The position numbers were made by a program, and so were the translations under genes. The notes below the pieces were generated by a model. It was not told the origin of the DNA. It saw nothing but the letters and a program-made list of their open reading frames with translations, and searched no databases. Of a stretch of 64,000 nucleotides of DNA, positions 26,586 through 35,170 are shown piece after piece (position 1 is the first letter of the stretch; each line of letters begins with the position of its first letter). The stretch spans positions 21,405-85,404 of the forward strand of contig JBBDYH010000123.1 in assembly GCA_040901795.1 (NCBI GenBank). The letters run 5' to 3'. The stretch comes from JBBDYH01 sp040901795 (GTDB lineage: Bacteria; Planctomycetota; Planctomycetia; Pirellulales; JALHPA01).

Positions 26586-26691
26586 GGTTGGAGTTCAGCC
26601 TTTAGGCTGCTGCCGGGCAAGCTGAAGCTTGACTCCAACGGGGCAAGCTAAAGCTTGAACTCCAACTGGCCAAGCTAAAGCTTGAACTCCA
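26586..26691. repeat. Stem-loop repeat cluster, copy 3 (after M28 gene)
   Basis: One forward unit (26586-26609) with the alternative stem CAGCC-TTTA-GGCTG is followed by three reversed units at 26618-26639, 26644-26666 and 26671-26691, with stems CAAGC-TTCA-GCTTG or CAAGC-TTTA-GCTTG. The forward unit begins three bases after the M28 stop codon. Forward and reversed units could also pair into a long hairpin. Confidence 0.82.
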
Positions 26692-27035
26692 GACGGCTAA
26701 AGCCTTCTAAGCGCATGATTTTCCAGGGAAATCGGGCTAGCACAGTGACATTGTCCGAACAACTTATTAGAATTCGATGAGTGCTCGGTGAGGGAGCGAC
26801 GAGAAGCGGGCGATCGGAATAGAGGTCCCAACCTACTCGCGGCGTGCAAGTGACATACGTCGTAGGCACTTGCGCCATCTTGCTTCTCGCGCGCGCCTCT
26901 CGTGGACCGCGCTAGCGCGAGGGGTACATCCGCGCCACGGCAGTCAAGCTCGCCATCGTGCAGTTTCGGCGCCATGGCGTTCCCGATCGCGGCGATGGAC
27001 TACGTGGAACGTTGTCTGGAGGAAGCGACGCGGAA
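26692..27035. other. Intergenic region before the VTC gene
   Basis: No gene recognised. The open frames here have no protein-like character. A GGAGGAA (27018-27024) near the end belongs to the next gene. Confidence 0.5.
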
Positions 27036-27794
27036 ATGACCTACGTTCATCGGCTCCAAACCAATCGGTTTGAGTTCAAGTACATGATCGACGAGGCGCG
27101 CGCGCGAGCGATCCGCGATTACGTGCGGCCATTTCTGGTCCACGATGAAAACGCCGATCCGACGCTCGGTTATTCGTACGCCATTCACAGCATCTATCTG
27201 GACAGCGACTCATATTCCTTGGCGCAGGCGACGTTGCAAGGCTTAAAGAACCGTTTCAAGCTCCGCATGCGCTTTTACGACGACAAGCCCGACAGCCCTG
27301 TCTTTTGCGAGATCAAGCGGCGCTTGAACGACGTCATCTGCAAAGAGCGCGTGGCCATTCACCGGCAAAGCGTACAACTGCTGCTGCGGCGTCGCTTTCC
27401 GGAGCGAGCGGACCTGGTCCGCTACACCCCGAAGGCCTTCGATTCGCTGCGGCATTTTTGCTCGCTGCGCAATGCGATCCAGGCCGATCGGGGGATTCTG
27501 GTTTCGTACCTCCGCGAAGCCTATGTGACGCCGCACGACGATTCGGTGCGGCTGACCTTCGACCGCAATGTCGAGTCGGGGCGGTTCGACGAACAACTGC
27601 GCGTCAATCGCCACGACGAACGGTTCCAGCCACGGCTACAGGGATTGATCCTGGAGTTGAAGTTTACCGACCGATTTCCATTCTGGATGCACGATCTGGT
27701 CCATGAGTTCAACCTGCAGCGCAGCCCGATGGCCAAGTACGTGGCCTGCGCCGTGTCGCTCGACTCGCTCACGCGGGGGCTTTTGGCCGGGTAA
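27036..27794 (+). CDS. VTC-domain polyphosphate polymerase-like protein
   Basis: 252 residues spanning a single VTC domain, the tunnel-fold catalytic domain of vacuolar polyphosphate polymerase. Basic tunnel residues fit: NRFEFKYMID, SIYLDSD, RFKLRMRFY, FCEIKRR, and near the end LILELKF and SPMAKYV. GGAGGAA lies 11 bases upstream of the ATG. Bacterial VTC proteins often neighbour DUF4956 proteins, as here, followed by an adaptor and an ATPase. The likely reaction is polyphosphate synthesis from ATP or a related modification; this is family inference. Confidence 0.85.
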   Translation: MTYVHRLQTNRFEFKYMIDEARARAIRDYVRPFLVHDENADPTLGYSYAIHSIYLDSDSYSLAQATLQGLKNRFKLRMRFYDDKPDSPVFCEIKRRLNDVICKERVAIHRQSVQLLLRRRFPERADLVRYTPKAFDSLRHFCSLRNAIQADRGILVSYLREAYVTPHDDSVRLTFDRNVESGRFDEQLRVNRHDERFQPRLQGLILELKFTDRFPFWMHDLVHEFNLQRSPMAKYVACAVSLDSLTRGLLAG

Positions 27795-27800
27795 CGCTTT

Positions 27801-27851
27801 GTCGTTTTCGCTTCCGCCAAAGAACGTCCTTTCGCGGAAGCGAAAGGCGAC
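27801..27851. terminator. Hairpin after VTC gene
   Basis: GTCGTTTTCGCTTCCGC (27801-27817) pairs almost perfectly with GCGGAAGCGAAAGGCGAC (27834-27851). It lies seven bases after the VTC stop codon and ends in CATTTTG. It may be a terminator, an attenuator before the DUF4956 gene or a processing hairpin. Confidence 0.5.
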
Positions 27852-28057
27852 ATTTTGATGCACGACCGCCTAATTTGGCGGCCGGGAAACCCGCGGCTCG
27901 GGGGGCCGCCGCCACGTGCCGGGTTTAACAGCCAGAAAGTGCAGGGAATAACCGCAGAGAACAGATTAGAATGGGTATTCTGGGATGTGCCGACCCGCTC
28001 TGGGCGGCGGCCGCCTGTTTTGGCTTAGGCCTTGGTCTATTTCCGTCGGCGACGACC

Positions 28058-28744
28058 ATGAACAACTGGTTTGAAACCATCATGAGCGGCGACGCCGGCT
28101 CGTCGGCGCTCGCGCCGGAAGCCTTTCTGCTGTCGCTGCTGTTGGCGTTCTGCCTGGGGCACGTCATCGGCTGGACCTACATGATCACGCACGTCGGGTT
28201 GTCGTACTCGCAGATGTTTGTCACTTCGCTGGTGATCGTCCCCACGTTGGTGGCACTGACCATGACTTTGATGTCGGGAGACATCGTGATTGCGTTTGGG
28301 CTGTTGGCGGTATTCGCCATCGTGCGGTTCCGCAACGTGCTCAAAGATACCCGCGATACGACGTTTATTATGTGGGCCATTCTGGCGGGCATGGCCGCCG
28401 GCACGATGCGCTACAGTCTCGCGGTGCTGAGCTGTTTTTGCGTCGCGGTAATGTTTCTCTATTTATGGATGACTTCGTTTGGCGGGAGACATCGCTACGA
28501 CGTGGTGGTTTCGATGCAGACGGTAGGCTCGGCGATGCCGGCGCTGACACCGATCTTGCGACGCCACAGTTTGAAAATCCAAGTGGCGGCGCAACGCGAT
28601 CTGGCGGATCAAATGGTCGATCTGTCGTATCGCTTGCTATTGCGCGATCCGCGGCGGAGTCAGGACTTGCTGAGCGAGCTGCAACGGACTGAGGGAGTTT
28701 CGCAAGTATCGCTGTATCATCGAGCCGACGAGGGGGAGGTGTAG
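28058..28744 (+). CDS. DUF4956 membrane protein
   Basis: 228 residues from the ATG at 28058; an in-frame ATG at 27971 adds 29 residues that read like repeat-rich spacer. Several membrane helices come first (FLLSLLLAFCLGHVIGWTYM, MFVTSLVIVPTLVALTMTLM, IVIAFGLLAVFAIVRFRN, then MWAILAGMAAGTM). A cytoplasmic C-terminal domain follows. FAIVRFRNVLKDTRDT is typical of DUF4956. The family often neighbours VTC polyphosphate polymerases. It is separated by only three bases from the adaptor gene. Confidence 0.82.
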   Translation: MNNWFETIMSGDAGSSALAPEAFLLSLLLAFCLGHVIGWTYMITHVGLSYSQMFVTSLVIVPTLVALTMTLMSGDIVIAFGLLAVFAIVRFRNVLKDTRDTTFIMWAILAGMAAGTMRYSLAVLSCFCVAVMFLYLWMTSFGGRHRYDVVVSMQTVGSAMPALTPILRRHSLKIQVAAQRDLADQMVDLSYRLLLRDPRRSQDLLSELQRTEGVSQVSLYHRADEGEV

Positions 28745-28747
28745 CCG

Positions 28748-29977
28748 GTGCGCGACTTGCCGAAGATCCCGGTTCCCTGGTCGCAGCGCTGGCGCACGGT
28801 GCGCGTGCGGACTCTGCCGGTACTGGTGTTTGCGCTGGCGGTCGGCGGCACGGCGTATCTTTGGAACCGCCAGCTTGTGATGACGCAAGCGGTGGGCGAG
28901 GTGTATGGCCGGCGGATCGATCTGGCGGTGCAGTACGACGGCGTCTTGCTCGATTCGCCCTACCGCAGTTGGAAGTTGTACGACCGCGTGAATGCCGGCG
29001 ACTTGCTGGCGCAGCTCGATGAACGTCCCACGCTGGCCCTGATCGATACGGTGCGGCAAGAGTTGAAGCAGGCCCGCGGCGAACTGGCCGCGGCCGAAGA
29101 GGAGTTTCGCACGACGCAGGACGACCGCGAGTTCGAGCGGCTTCGAGAGGCGCGCGAGCTGGCGATCGATATTGAAAACCGGCGGCTGGAAATCGCCGAC
29201 CGCAAGACCTTATTGGCCCAGGCTCGCATGGAGCTCGCGCGTCAGCAGCCGCGCCTGGAGGTGGTCGACCGATTGATGGCCAAAGATACGCGGCTGATGA
29301 ACGAGCTTGATACGCTGGAGGTTCGACGCCTTCGCGATGTCGCCCAAGCTACTATTGAGGGACACGAACAGTACATCGCCGCGGCTGAAGCGCTGCTCGC
29401 ATCCGCCGTGGCCCGACAGAACCGGCAGACGACGGCAGTCAAAGCCGACCTCGATCGCGTGTTGAATCCGCTCCGCGCGGCTCTCGAATATCAGAGTGCT
29501 CGCATACGCGAATTGGAAGTGATCCTGCCGGCGCTGGAGATTCGCAGTCCGATCGCAGGGTATATTGTCCCCACCACGCTCTCCAGCAACGCCCCGGTTC
29601 AGCCGATTGCGGCCATGCCCGGCCAGCAAGTCCGCGCCGGAACGGTGCTGTTTACCGTCGCCGCCGAAGAGCCAGAGTATATCGTCAGCTACGTGCGGCC
29701 GACGCAGCGGCTACAGCCGGAAGTGGGTATGACCGTAGCGGTTCGCCCGCGCCACGGCAATCAGATTGCCCACGCGACGATCGATCGCGTCGGCCCGCAG
29801 GTGGAGCTTGTGCCGTCGCACCAGGTCCGCGACCAGCGTGTTACGGAATGGGGCTTGCCCGTACGAATTCAGGTGCCCCGGGTGCTGCAGCTTCGGCCGG
29901 GTGAGCTGGTGGATTTGAAGTTCTTGCCCACTGGACAGTTGCCGCCGCCGGATGGTCAGGTGGCGACGCGGGGGTGA
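28748..29977 (+). CDS. HlyD/RND-adaptor-like membrane fusion protein
   Basis: 409 residues from a GTG with GGGGAGG eight bases upstream. One N-terminal membrane helix (LPVLVFALAVGGTAYLW), an early beta segment (VYGRRIDLAVQYDGVL), a long alpha-hairpin coiled coil (~100-240, rich in Glu/Arg/Ala) and a returning beta-barrel (LEIRSPIAGYIVPTTL, VRAGTVLFTVA) match periplasmic adaptor proteins. No outer-membrane channel or permease is adjacent. It overlaps the 5' extension of the ATPase frame and is probably co-transcribed with it. Confidence 0.85.
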   Translation: MRDLPKIPVPWSQRWRTVRVRTLPVLVFALAVGGTAYLWNRQLVMTQAVGEVYGRRIDLAVQYDGVLLDSPYRSWKLYDRVNAGDLLAQLDERPTLALIDTVRQELKQARGELAAAEEEFRTTQDDREFERLREARELAIDIENRRLEIADRKTLLAQARMELARQQPRLEVVDRLMAKDTRLMNELDTLEVRRLRDVAQATIEGHEQYIAAAEALLASAVARQNRQTTAVKADLDRVLNPLRAALEYQSARIRELEVILPALEIRSPIAGYIVPTTLSSNAPVQPIAAMPGQQVRAGTVLFTVAAEEPEYIVSYVRPTQRLQPEVGMTVAVRPRHGNQIAHATIDRVGPQVELVPSHQVRDQRVTEWGLPVRIQVPRVLQLRPGELVDLKFLPTGQLPPPDGQVATRG

Positions 29978-29982
29978 GAGGC

Positions 29983-30023
29983 GAGACAAGGAGACTGGGA
30001 GACAAGGAGACTGGGAGACAAGG
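29983..30023. repeat. 16-bp tandem repeat before the ATPase gene
   Basis: Two and a half tandem units of GAGACAAGGAGACTGG lie between the adaptor stop and the ATPase start. An upstream in-frame ATG at 29952 would translate the repeat, but the ATG at 30033 gives the normal protein start. Confidence 0.75.
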
Positions 30024-30032
30024 TGGCAGGAG

Positions 30033-30782
30033 ATGATCGAGGTCAAGGACCTTCATAAGCGTCATGGGGCGCTCGAAGTGCTGCGCGGCGTGACGCTGTC
30101 GGTGGCGGAAGGCGAAGTGGCGGTGATCGTCGGTCCTTCTGGCGGCGGCAAGAGCACGTTTCTGCGCTGCCTCAACGCGCTGGAGCCATTCGATCAGGGA
30201 GAGCTTAAGGTCGGCGAGCACCGGCTCGAGCCGGGACCATACCAGCGCGGCGCGCAGCAGAAGCTGCGTCACGTCCGGCGGATGGTCGGCTTTGTCTTTC
30301 AGCAGTTCAATCTCTTTCCGCATCTCTCAGTGCTCGGCAATGTGACCGAAGCGCCGGTCCAGGTACTGGGGTTGTCGCGCGATGCCGCCGTGGACCGCGC
30401 CGCGCGACTGCTTGACCGCGTTGGCCTGGCGGACAAGCTGCACGAACGGCCGGAGCGGCTCTCGGGCGGGCAGCAGCAGCGGGTGGCGATCGCGCGGGCG
30501 CTGGCGATGGAGCCGCGCGTGATGCTCTTTGATGAGCCGACCAGCGCGCTGGATCCGCGGATGACGGCAGAAGTGCTCGCCGTGCTGAGCGACCTGGCGC
30601 AAGCGGGACAGACCATGGTGGTCGTCACGCACGCGATGAGCTTCGCGCGCCGCGCAGCAACGACGGTGCACGTGTTCGAGCATGGCCGTGTGCTCGAAAG
30701 CGGCCCGCCGGCGCAAATCTTCGAAAACCCGCAACAGCCGGCCACGGCGGCATTCTTGCGCGAGCGGGATGGAACAGCGTAG
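30033..30782 (+). CDS. ABC ATPase, polar amino acid (GlnQ) type
   Basis: 249 residues from the ATG at 30033 (AAGGTGG six bases upstream). Walker A GPSGGGKSTFLR, Q-loop FVFQQFNLFPH, signature LSGGQQQRVAIARALAME, Walker B VMLFDEPTSALDP and the switch histidine in VVVTHAMSFA are all present. It is closest to GlnQ/ArtP-type import ATPases, yet no permease or binding protein is nearby. The neighbours are an adaptor and a DUF4956 protein, so it may serve an unusual complex or a permease elsewhere. The TAG stop coincides with the first bases of a GTAGGGAACGG repeat. Confidence 0.88.
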   Translation: MIEVKDLHKRHGALEVLRGVTLSVAEGEVAVIVGPSGGGKSTFLRCLNALEPFDQGELKVGEHRLEPGPYQRGAQQKLRHVRRMVGFVFQQFNLFPHLSVLGNVTEAPVQVLGLSRDAAVDRAARLLDRVGLADKLHERPERLSGGQQQRVAIARALAMEPRVMLFDEPTSALDPRMTAEVLAVLSDLAQAGQTMVVVTHAMSFARRAATTVHVFEHGRVLESGPPAQIFENPQQPATAAFLRERDGTA

Positions 30783-30903
30783 GGAACGGCCTCGTGCCGT
30801 GTAGACTTCTGTAGGGAACGGCCTCTGTGCCGTTCCGTTGGGCGAGTAGATCTAGCTACGAGTATTCGCGCTTCCGGAACGCCACGGAGGGCGTTCCCTA
30901 CAG
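30779..30903. terminator. Repeat array and large hairpin between convergent genes
   Basis: A partial GTAGGGAACGG copy at 30779-30800 overlaps the ATPase stop codon. Two near-complementary 29-base arms (30809-30837 and 30875-30903, three mismatches) then form a long hairpin. It lies between the ATPase gene and the convergent deoxyhypusine-synthase-like gene and could terminate both. Confidence 0.6.
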
Positions 30904-30918
30904 AACGTTGACCCGGTG

Positions 30919-32007
30919 TCAGACTGCTGCCGCTGCCGGCTCCAACAATCGGCTCCAGCGGCGCTCGGCGCGGTTCTTCCACGCGCCCTTGTGATAGGCG
31001 TAGCCGGCGATCAGCGGCAGGGCGAGCGTCGCCTCGCTATAGACCATCTGCTCATAGGTGGTGTCAACCTTGCCCCAACTGCTGGCCTCCTTAAGCGTGC
31101 TACTGGAGAGAGCGCCATCGCGGACATCGGCCACCGTCACCTGCACCGCATACTGGTGCATGGGGACCTCCTCCTCCAGAATGTCGGCCGCCACGACGAT
31201 GTCCTGCGTGAAGTTCTTCGGCACGCCGCCGCCGAGCATAAAGATCCCAGTGGTCGGGTTTTTGATCTTGAGCTGCGTGAGCTCGTAAAAGTCCTTGACG
31301 CTATCGATCGAGACCTTCGGCTGATCGCCGCGGGCGTGCTGATGTGCGACCAGACCAAATCCGGCCGAGCAGTCGCTGAAAGCGGGGCAGAAGATCGGCA
31401 CCTCCTGCTCGTACGCGGCCAGCACCAACGAGTCCTTCGTCTTGCCGTGCCTCGCCAGGTAGGCTCCCATCTCGCGGATGAACTCGCGCGAGGAATGCGG
31501 CCGCGGCTCCAGCTCATCCGCGATGATCCGCGTCGTGTCGTCGCAGATCCGCAGCTCGTCCTCGTCGATGAAGGTGTCGTAGATGCGGTCGATGTGCAGC
31601 TCGCGGAGCAGGTTGTCGTCCATGCCGGCCTTGAACCGCTCGTCGGCGACGTAGTGGCGGAACCCGAGGCCCTCAAAAAAGTCCTGATCGACGATGTTCG
31701 CGCCGGTGCTCACCACGGCGTCGACCATGCGATTCCTGATCATGTCGACGAAGATTTGCTTCAGACCCGCGCTGACCAGTGAACCGGCAAGGCAGAGGAT
31801 CACGCCGCACTGTTCGTCGCGCAGCATGCGGTCGTAGATCTCCGCCGCGCGGTACAGATCGCGGGCCGAATAGGCCATGTGCTGCATGGCGTCGACGAGC
31901 GGCACCACGTCGTGCTGTTTGATGTCGACGTGTTCGATGGTCCGCGACAGCAAGTCCGACTTGCTCAATGGTTTGACTGGGCTCGATGTTTTGGTTGGGC
32001 TCGTCAT
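30919..32007 (-). CDS. Deoxyhypusine synthase family protein
   Basis: 362 residues, full length for the family. In eukaryotes and archaea the enzyme transfers the aminobutyl group of spermidine to eIF5A. Bacteria lack eIF5A, and some bacterial homologues make homospermidine or related polyamines. The NAD-binding start (GVILCLAGSLVSAGLKQIF, VSTGANIVDQDF) and the active-site loop with lysine in SSWGKVDTTYEQ (~313) are present. The DSGARPDEA-like block before it is changed (VRDGALSSSTLKEA). GAGGAGG lies eight bases before the ATG. I infer a polyamine biosynthetic role. Confidence 0.82.
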   Translation of the reverse strand: MTSPTKTSSPVKPLSKSDLLSRTIEHVDIKQHDVVPLVDAMQHMAYSARDLYRAAEIYDRMLRDEQCGVILCLAGSLVSAGLKQIFVDMIRNRMVDAVVSTGANIVDQDFFEGLGFRHYVADERFKAGMDDNLLRELHIDRIYDTFIDEDELRICDDTTRIIADELEPRPHSSREFIREMGAYLARHGKTKDSLVLAAYEQEVPIFCPAFSDCSAGFGLVAHQHARGDQPKVSIDSVKDFYELTQLKIKNPTTGIFMLGGGVPKNFTQDIVVAADILEEEVPMHQYAVQVTVADVRDGALSSSTLKEASSWGKVDTTYEQMVYSEATLALPLIAGYAYHKGAWKNRAERRWSRLLEPAAAAV

Positions 32008-32126
32008 GGCCAGGGCCTCCTCGAAAAATTCCCAAAGCGGACAATTGTATCACAACCGACGCGGGAGTTAAGTACGCGGCCCCCGCGAAATGGTTCGCTC
32101 GCCGAGTGTGAGATATACTTGGAGCG

Positions 32127-32180
32127 GTAGCTGAATTCGCCCGAATTCAGGCTTTCCCGAACTCCGGCGAATTCGGCTAC
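32127..32180. repeat. 54-bp inverted repeat in the leader of the nucleotidyltransferase-like gene
   Basis: GTAGCTGAATTCGCC (32127-32141) pairs with GGCGAATTCGGCTAC (32166-32180) with one mismatch, and inner complementarity extends the stem. A TATACTT lies seven bases before it and the ATG 20 bases after it. A related element lies at 40110-40162. Confidence 0.75.
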
Positions 32181-32200
32181 CAACTTTGAATAGGAACGTC

Positions 32201-32842
32201 ATGCATCGATCGATCGTCAACGCCGCCGAAGTGCTGTACCGCAACGCAGCAGCGGTGCGCGCCTTGGAGGGCCGGGAAGTGAACCAGTTTACGCGAGCGC
32301 TCGAAGCGCTGGAGCGGCTCGCCGCCGCGATCGACGCGCCGTTGGCAGTGGTCGGAGGGCTGGCCGGCATTCACCATCGCGCGGTTGTCACAACGCTCGA
32401 CATCGACGTAGTGGTGCCAGCCGACAAGCTCCACGCCGTGATCACCGAGGCAGCAAAGTCCGGCCTGACTGTAAAGCGCGTCAGCGATGACGGCTGGCAT
32501 CGGCTGGCGTTCGCCGATGACGCCGGGGAGGTCGATATCGAAATAGTTCCGGCGGGACAGAAGAGTCCTCGCGATCCGGCCTATGCTCCCGCCACGCCGA
32601 GTCCGCAGGAGTTGGGCGTAGATCGCGGACTGGGTTACGCCTCGTTCGCCGGCTGGGTGGCGCTCAAGTTGGTGGCCAACCGCGACAAGGATCGCTATCA
32701 CTTGATTGAGGCGCTCAAGCAGGCGAGTGAGACGGACATTGCCAAGGTCGTGGTACGCCTGCGCCCGCTGGATCCGTTCTACTTGAAGGAGTTCCAACGC
32801 CTCGTTCAAGCGGCGCAGGACGAAAAGCAAGACCAGTGGTAG
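32201..32842 (+). CDS. Nucleotidyltransferase-like protein (AbiEii-like fold)
   Basis: 213 residues from the ATG at 32201 (AGGAA just upstream). The block VVGGLAGIHHRAVVTTLDID matches the 'VGG.A...-g..R.T.DiD' signature of minimal nucleotidyltransferases such as AbiEii, where the two Asp residues bind metal. The helical C-terminus (LKLVANRDKDRYHLIEALKQ) fits 'K...-RDKD--D', also usual there. No partner AbiEi-like gene lies beside it. It may be an orphan toxin or a metabolic enzyme; I cannot decide. Confidence 0.65.
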   Translation: MHRSIVNAAEVLYRNAAAVRALEGREVNQFTRALEALERLAAAIDAPLAVVGGLAGIHHRAVVTTLDIDVVVPADKLHAVITEAAKSGLTVKRVSDDGWHRLAFADDAGEVDIEIVPAGQKSPRDPAYAPATPSPQELGVDRGLGYASFAGWVALKLVANRDKDRYHLIEALKQASETDIAKVVVRLRPLDPFYLKEFQRLVQAAQDEKQDQW

Positions 32843-33121
32843 TCGCTACGGCCTGAGCAGGTTCGCAAGCCGCAGCTCAACAACCGACCGGTCGAGATAT
32901 GCGTCGTCGGCGCGAGGGAAATGTCAGTCGTACTCATGCGTCGATAGGCGATGAACTAAAGTGGCTGTCCCTCGAAATTATCCCTTCCCGGCCGTCATCT
33001 TTCCAGGCCATGCCGCGCAACAAGCTAAAGCTTGAACTCCAACGGGAAAACGACCAACGCCACGGGGGAAACCGTGGCGTTGGAGAGCGAATACTATCGG
33101 CGGTCACGTCACCAAAAGCGG
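32843..33121. repeat. Intergenic region with reversed stem-loop repeat
   Basis: A unit of the GTTGGAGTTCA stem-loop repeat lies at 33021-33043 in leftward orientation, 78 bases after the stop codon of the leftward di-haem gene. Around 33058-33083 a short hairpin (CCACGGGGGAAACCGTGGCG) lies closer to that gene and could terminate it. No gene seen. Confidence 0.65.
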
Positions 33122-34885
33122 TTATCGCGCGGCGACCAAAGTCTCTGGCGCCCGGAGCGATTTGAGGAACGCCAGCACTTGCATGCGTTCTTCGGGTTTG
33201 ATCTCGAAGAACCGCTGGGCAGAGCGCGCTGCTTCGCCGCCGTGCAGCGCGATTGCCTGCTCCAGCGTGTCAGCTCGACCATCGTGCAGGTAAGGCCCCG
33301 AATCACGCACGCCCCACAGCGGCGGCGTCCGCCACTCTTGCCGCAAGGCGCCGATGGTGTTCTGGCGATCGACCTTCGCGACGCCACCGCTGCCGATGCC
33401 GCCGAAAATGCCGTGCTGCTGAGCCAGGCTTGGAATTGGCTCGTCGCTCCCTTCCTCAGGCGAATTGGGGATGAAGGTGCCATACGACCCTGTGTCGCCG
33501 AGATCCTGACCCATATCGTGCAACAAGAGATCGCTGTAAACGCCCTTCGCGTTGCCCAGCTCCTGGGTATGACACGTGGCGCACCCAACGGCTTTGAACG
33601 TGGCTTCGCCGGCTGCCAGGTATTCGGCTTCCTGCTTACCGGCCGGCTTGGCGCGCTCGGGCGCCGGCAGACGCTTCAGGTAATCGACCAAAGCGTTGCA
33701 CTCCTCCTTGCTCATGTCGTGGCCGGAGGACTTGTAGTCCTTGTTGTGCGGCAGGCCGGCTTGCGGATGGTCGGGCACGTCCAGACCAAGCTCGACCGCG
33801 CAGGCCGTCATGGCGAAGTCATACAACGTCGCCGTCTGGTTCTTCCAGCCGAAACGCCCAATCCGACCGTCCTTCAACTTGGCGATGCGGCCTTGCACTT
33901 CGGGGAAATCCTTGTGCTTTTTCTGAGCGTTTTCCTTGATCGCTTCGACCGGTATCGAGTCGATCAAACCGGCGCCGTAAAGCGCTGTCGGATTTCGCTG
34001 CGAACTGAGGAAGACGAAGTTGCCGATGTGCGCCTGCGGACTACTACGGAAGAGCTGCACATCATTGCGGTGTTGCTGAATGAGCTGCTGCGCCAACTGG
34101 TTACGGGCCGCTTGGGCGGCGGATTCCTGAAGTGGTGGAGTTGTCACCTCGACTTCAGCCGCCTGGACCGCGACCTCGACGGCCTCGGTGACAGTGAACG
34201 TGGTTGCTGGCGCCGCATCAAGAATTAAGTCGCCCTGCAGCACTGCGCCCCCGTCGACCTCGACAGCGTGAAACACCATCTGCCCTTGCCCCTTCATCTG
34301 CAGCCTCCAGGCATCGTACGCCGGATCGGTGCTCGACTTATGTAACACGACGCTGCGTGCATTGACGAAGCCCGGATGGATTGTCTCCAATTCCTTCTTC
34401 TGCTTCTTGGCCAGCTCCTTGGGATCCATTGCACCGGCTTTAACAGACTGAACCGTTGCATCCGTGACTTGGACAGCGCTGCCGCCAAAGCCGCCAAACA
34501 TCGCGCGGAACATCGCCTCCGGCAGCGTCGCCGGCGCGGGACCAAAAGGATCGCTGTCTGCAACGTTCGAAAACACGGAGATTACATCGACGTTTTTGCT
34601 GGCCGGTCCACCGCCGCCAACGCCCCCTTGGTTATGGCACGCGACACACGAGGTGTCATTGAATACTGGCCCCAGCCCGTCGCCCCGACCGGCGCGAGCA
34701 TCTTTGGGCAGCCACTCGCGATTGAAGATTTCAGCCCCATCCGCTTTGGCGGTCTTCGCTGTCTGGTTCGCCTGCTTGGCGCCGGCTTCCTCCGTAGCGG
34801 CCGCCGAGTACGCCCAACCCGCCAGGCCCACGATTGCCACGACCGCCGCAGACATTTCCCATCCACGCACGCGCAAGGTTCTCAT
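33122..34885 (-). CDS. Di-haem oxidoreductase (DHOR/DUF1111-like, putative peroxidase)
   Basis: 587 residues with an N-terminal signal segment (MSAAVVAIVGLAGWAYSAAA). Two c-type haem motifs are present: CVACH (80-84) and CATCH (~436). Family blocks are IFNREWLP, RGDGLGPVFNDTSC near the first haem, and EWRTPPLWGVRDSGPYLHDG near the end. This is the pattern of periplasmic di-haem oxidoreductases related to cytochrome-c peroxidase. Electron donor and substrate are unknown. GGGGAGG lies seven bases before the ATG. A middle segment (~225-270) is rich in Ala, Val and Glu. Confidence 0.88.
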   Translation of the reverse strand: MRTLRVRGWEMSAAVVAIVGLAGWAYSAAATEEAGAKQANQTAKTAKADGAEIFNREWLPKDARAGRGDGLGPVFNDTSCVACHNQGGVGGGGPASKNVDVISVFSNVADSDPFGPAPATLPEAMFRAMFGGFGGSAVQVTDATVQSVKAGAMDPKELAKKQKKELETIHPGFVNARSVVLHKSSTDPAYDAWRLQMKGQGQMVFHAVEVDGGAVLQGDLILDAAPATTFTVTEAVEVAVQAAEVEVTTPPLQESAAQAARNQLAQQLIQQHRNDVQLFRSSPQAHIGNFVFLSSQRNPTALYGAGLIDSIPVEAIKENAQKKHKDFPEVQGRIAKLKDGRIGRFGWKNQTATLYDFAMTACAVELGLDVPDHPQAGLPHNKDYKSSGHDMSKEECNALVDYLKRLPAPERAKPAGKQEAEYLAAGEATFKAVGCATCHTQELGNAKGVYSDLLLHDMGQDLGDTGSYGTFIPNSPEEGSDEPIPSLAQQHGIFGGIGSGGVAKVDRQNTIGALRQEWRTPPLWGVRDSGPYLHDGRADTLEQAIALHGGEAARSAQRFFEIKPEERMQVLAFLKSLRAPETLVAAR

Positions 34886-35170
34886 AATCGGCCTCCCCTC
34901 AAGATACGAGGAACGAAAAGACGTTCACGCTCCGACGCGCGGTCAATATACCGCAGCCGAGTTGTAATCTGCAACAAAACTTACGCGGCCAACGCGCCAA
35001 AGGTTTCCATGCCACGCAGCGTGGCGATGTGGTCTTCAACAGGCTACCGCCGGGTCGCGTAGAGCCGGGTAGGGCGGGCCGAGTCCGCCCTTCGATCTGC
35101 TCAGGGTGGGCTGAGCGTGTCGAAGCCCGCGGGGCCCACGCGCTTACTTCGCCCACCACACGCTTCTTAA
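34886..35170. repeat. Intergenic GTAGGG repeat with a duplicated gene 3' end
   Basis: A GTAGGGCGGGCCGAGTCC-type palindrome and relatives fill about 35066-35165. Beyond them, at 35046-35064, lies a 19-base near-copy of the 3' end of the adjacent leftward gene (35173-35191, one mismatch), so the gene terminus stands on both sides of the repeat. Confidence 0.65.

Noticed and set aside
29952..30032. Upstream start of the GlnQ-type ATPase
   Set aside because: It would encode the GAGACAAGG tandem repeat and adds 27 residues unlike the family; the ATG at 30033 has a ribosome site.
33032..34228. A 398-codon rightward frame opposite the di-haem oxidoreductase gene
   Set aside because: It is antisense to a gene with two intact haem motifs and strong ribosome site; the product has no family features.
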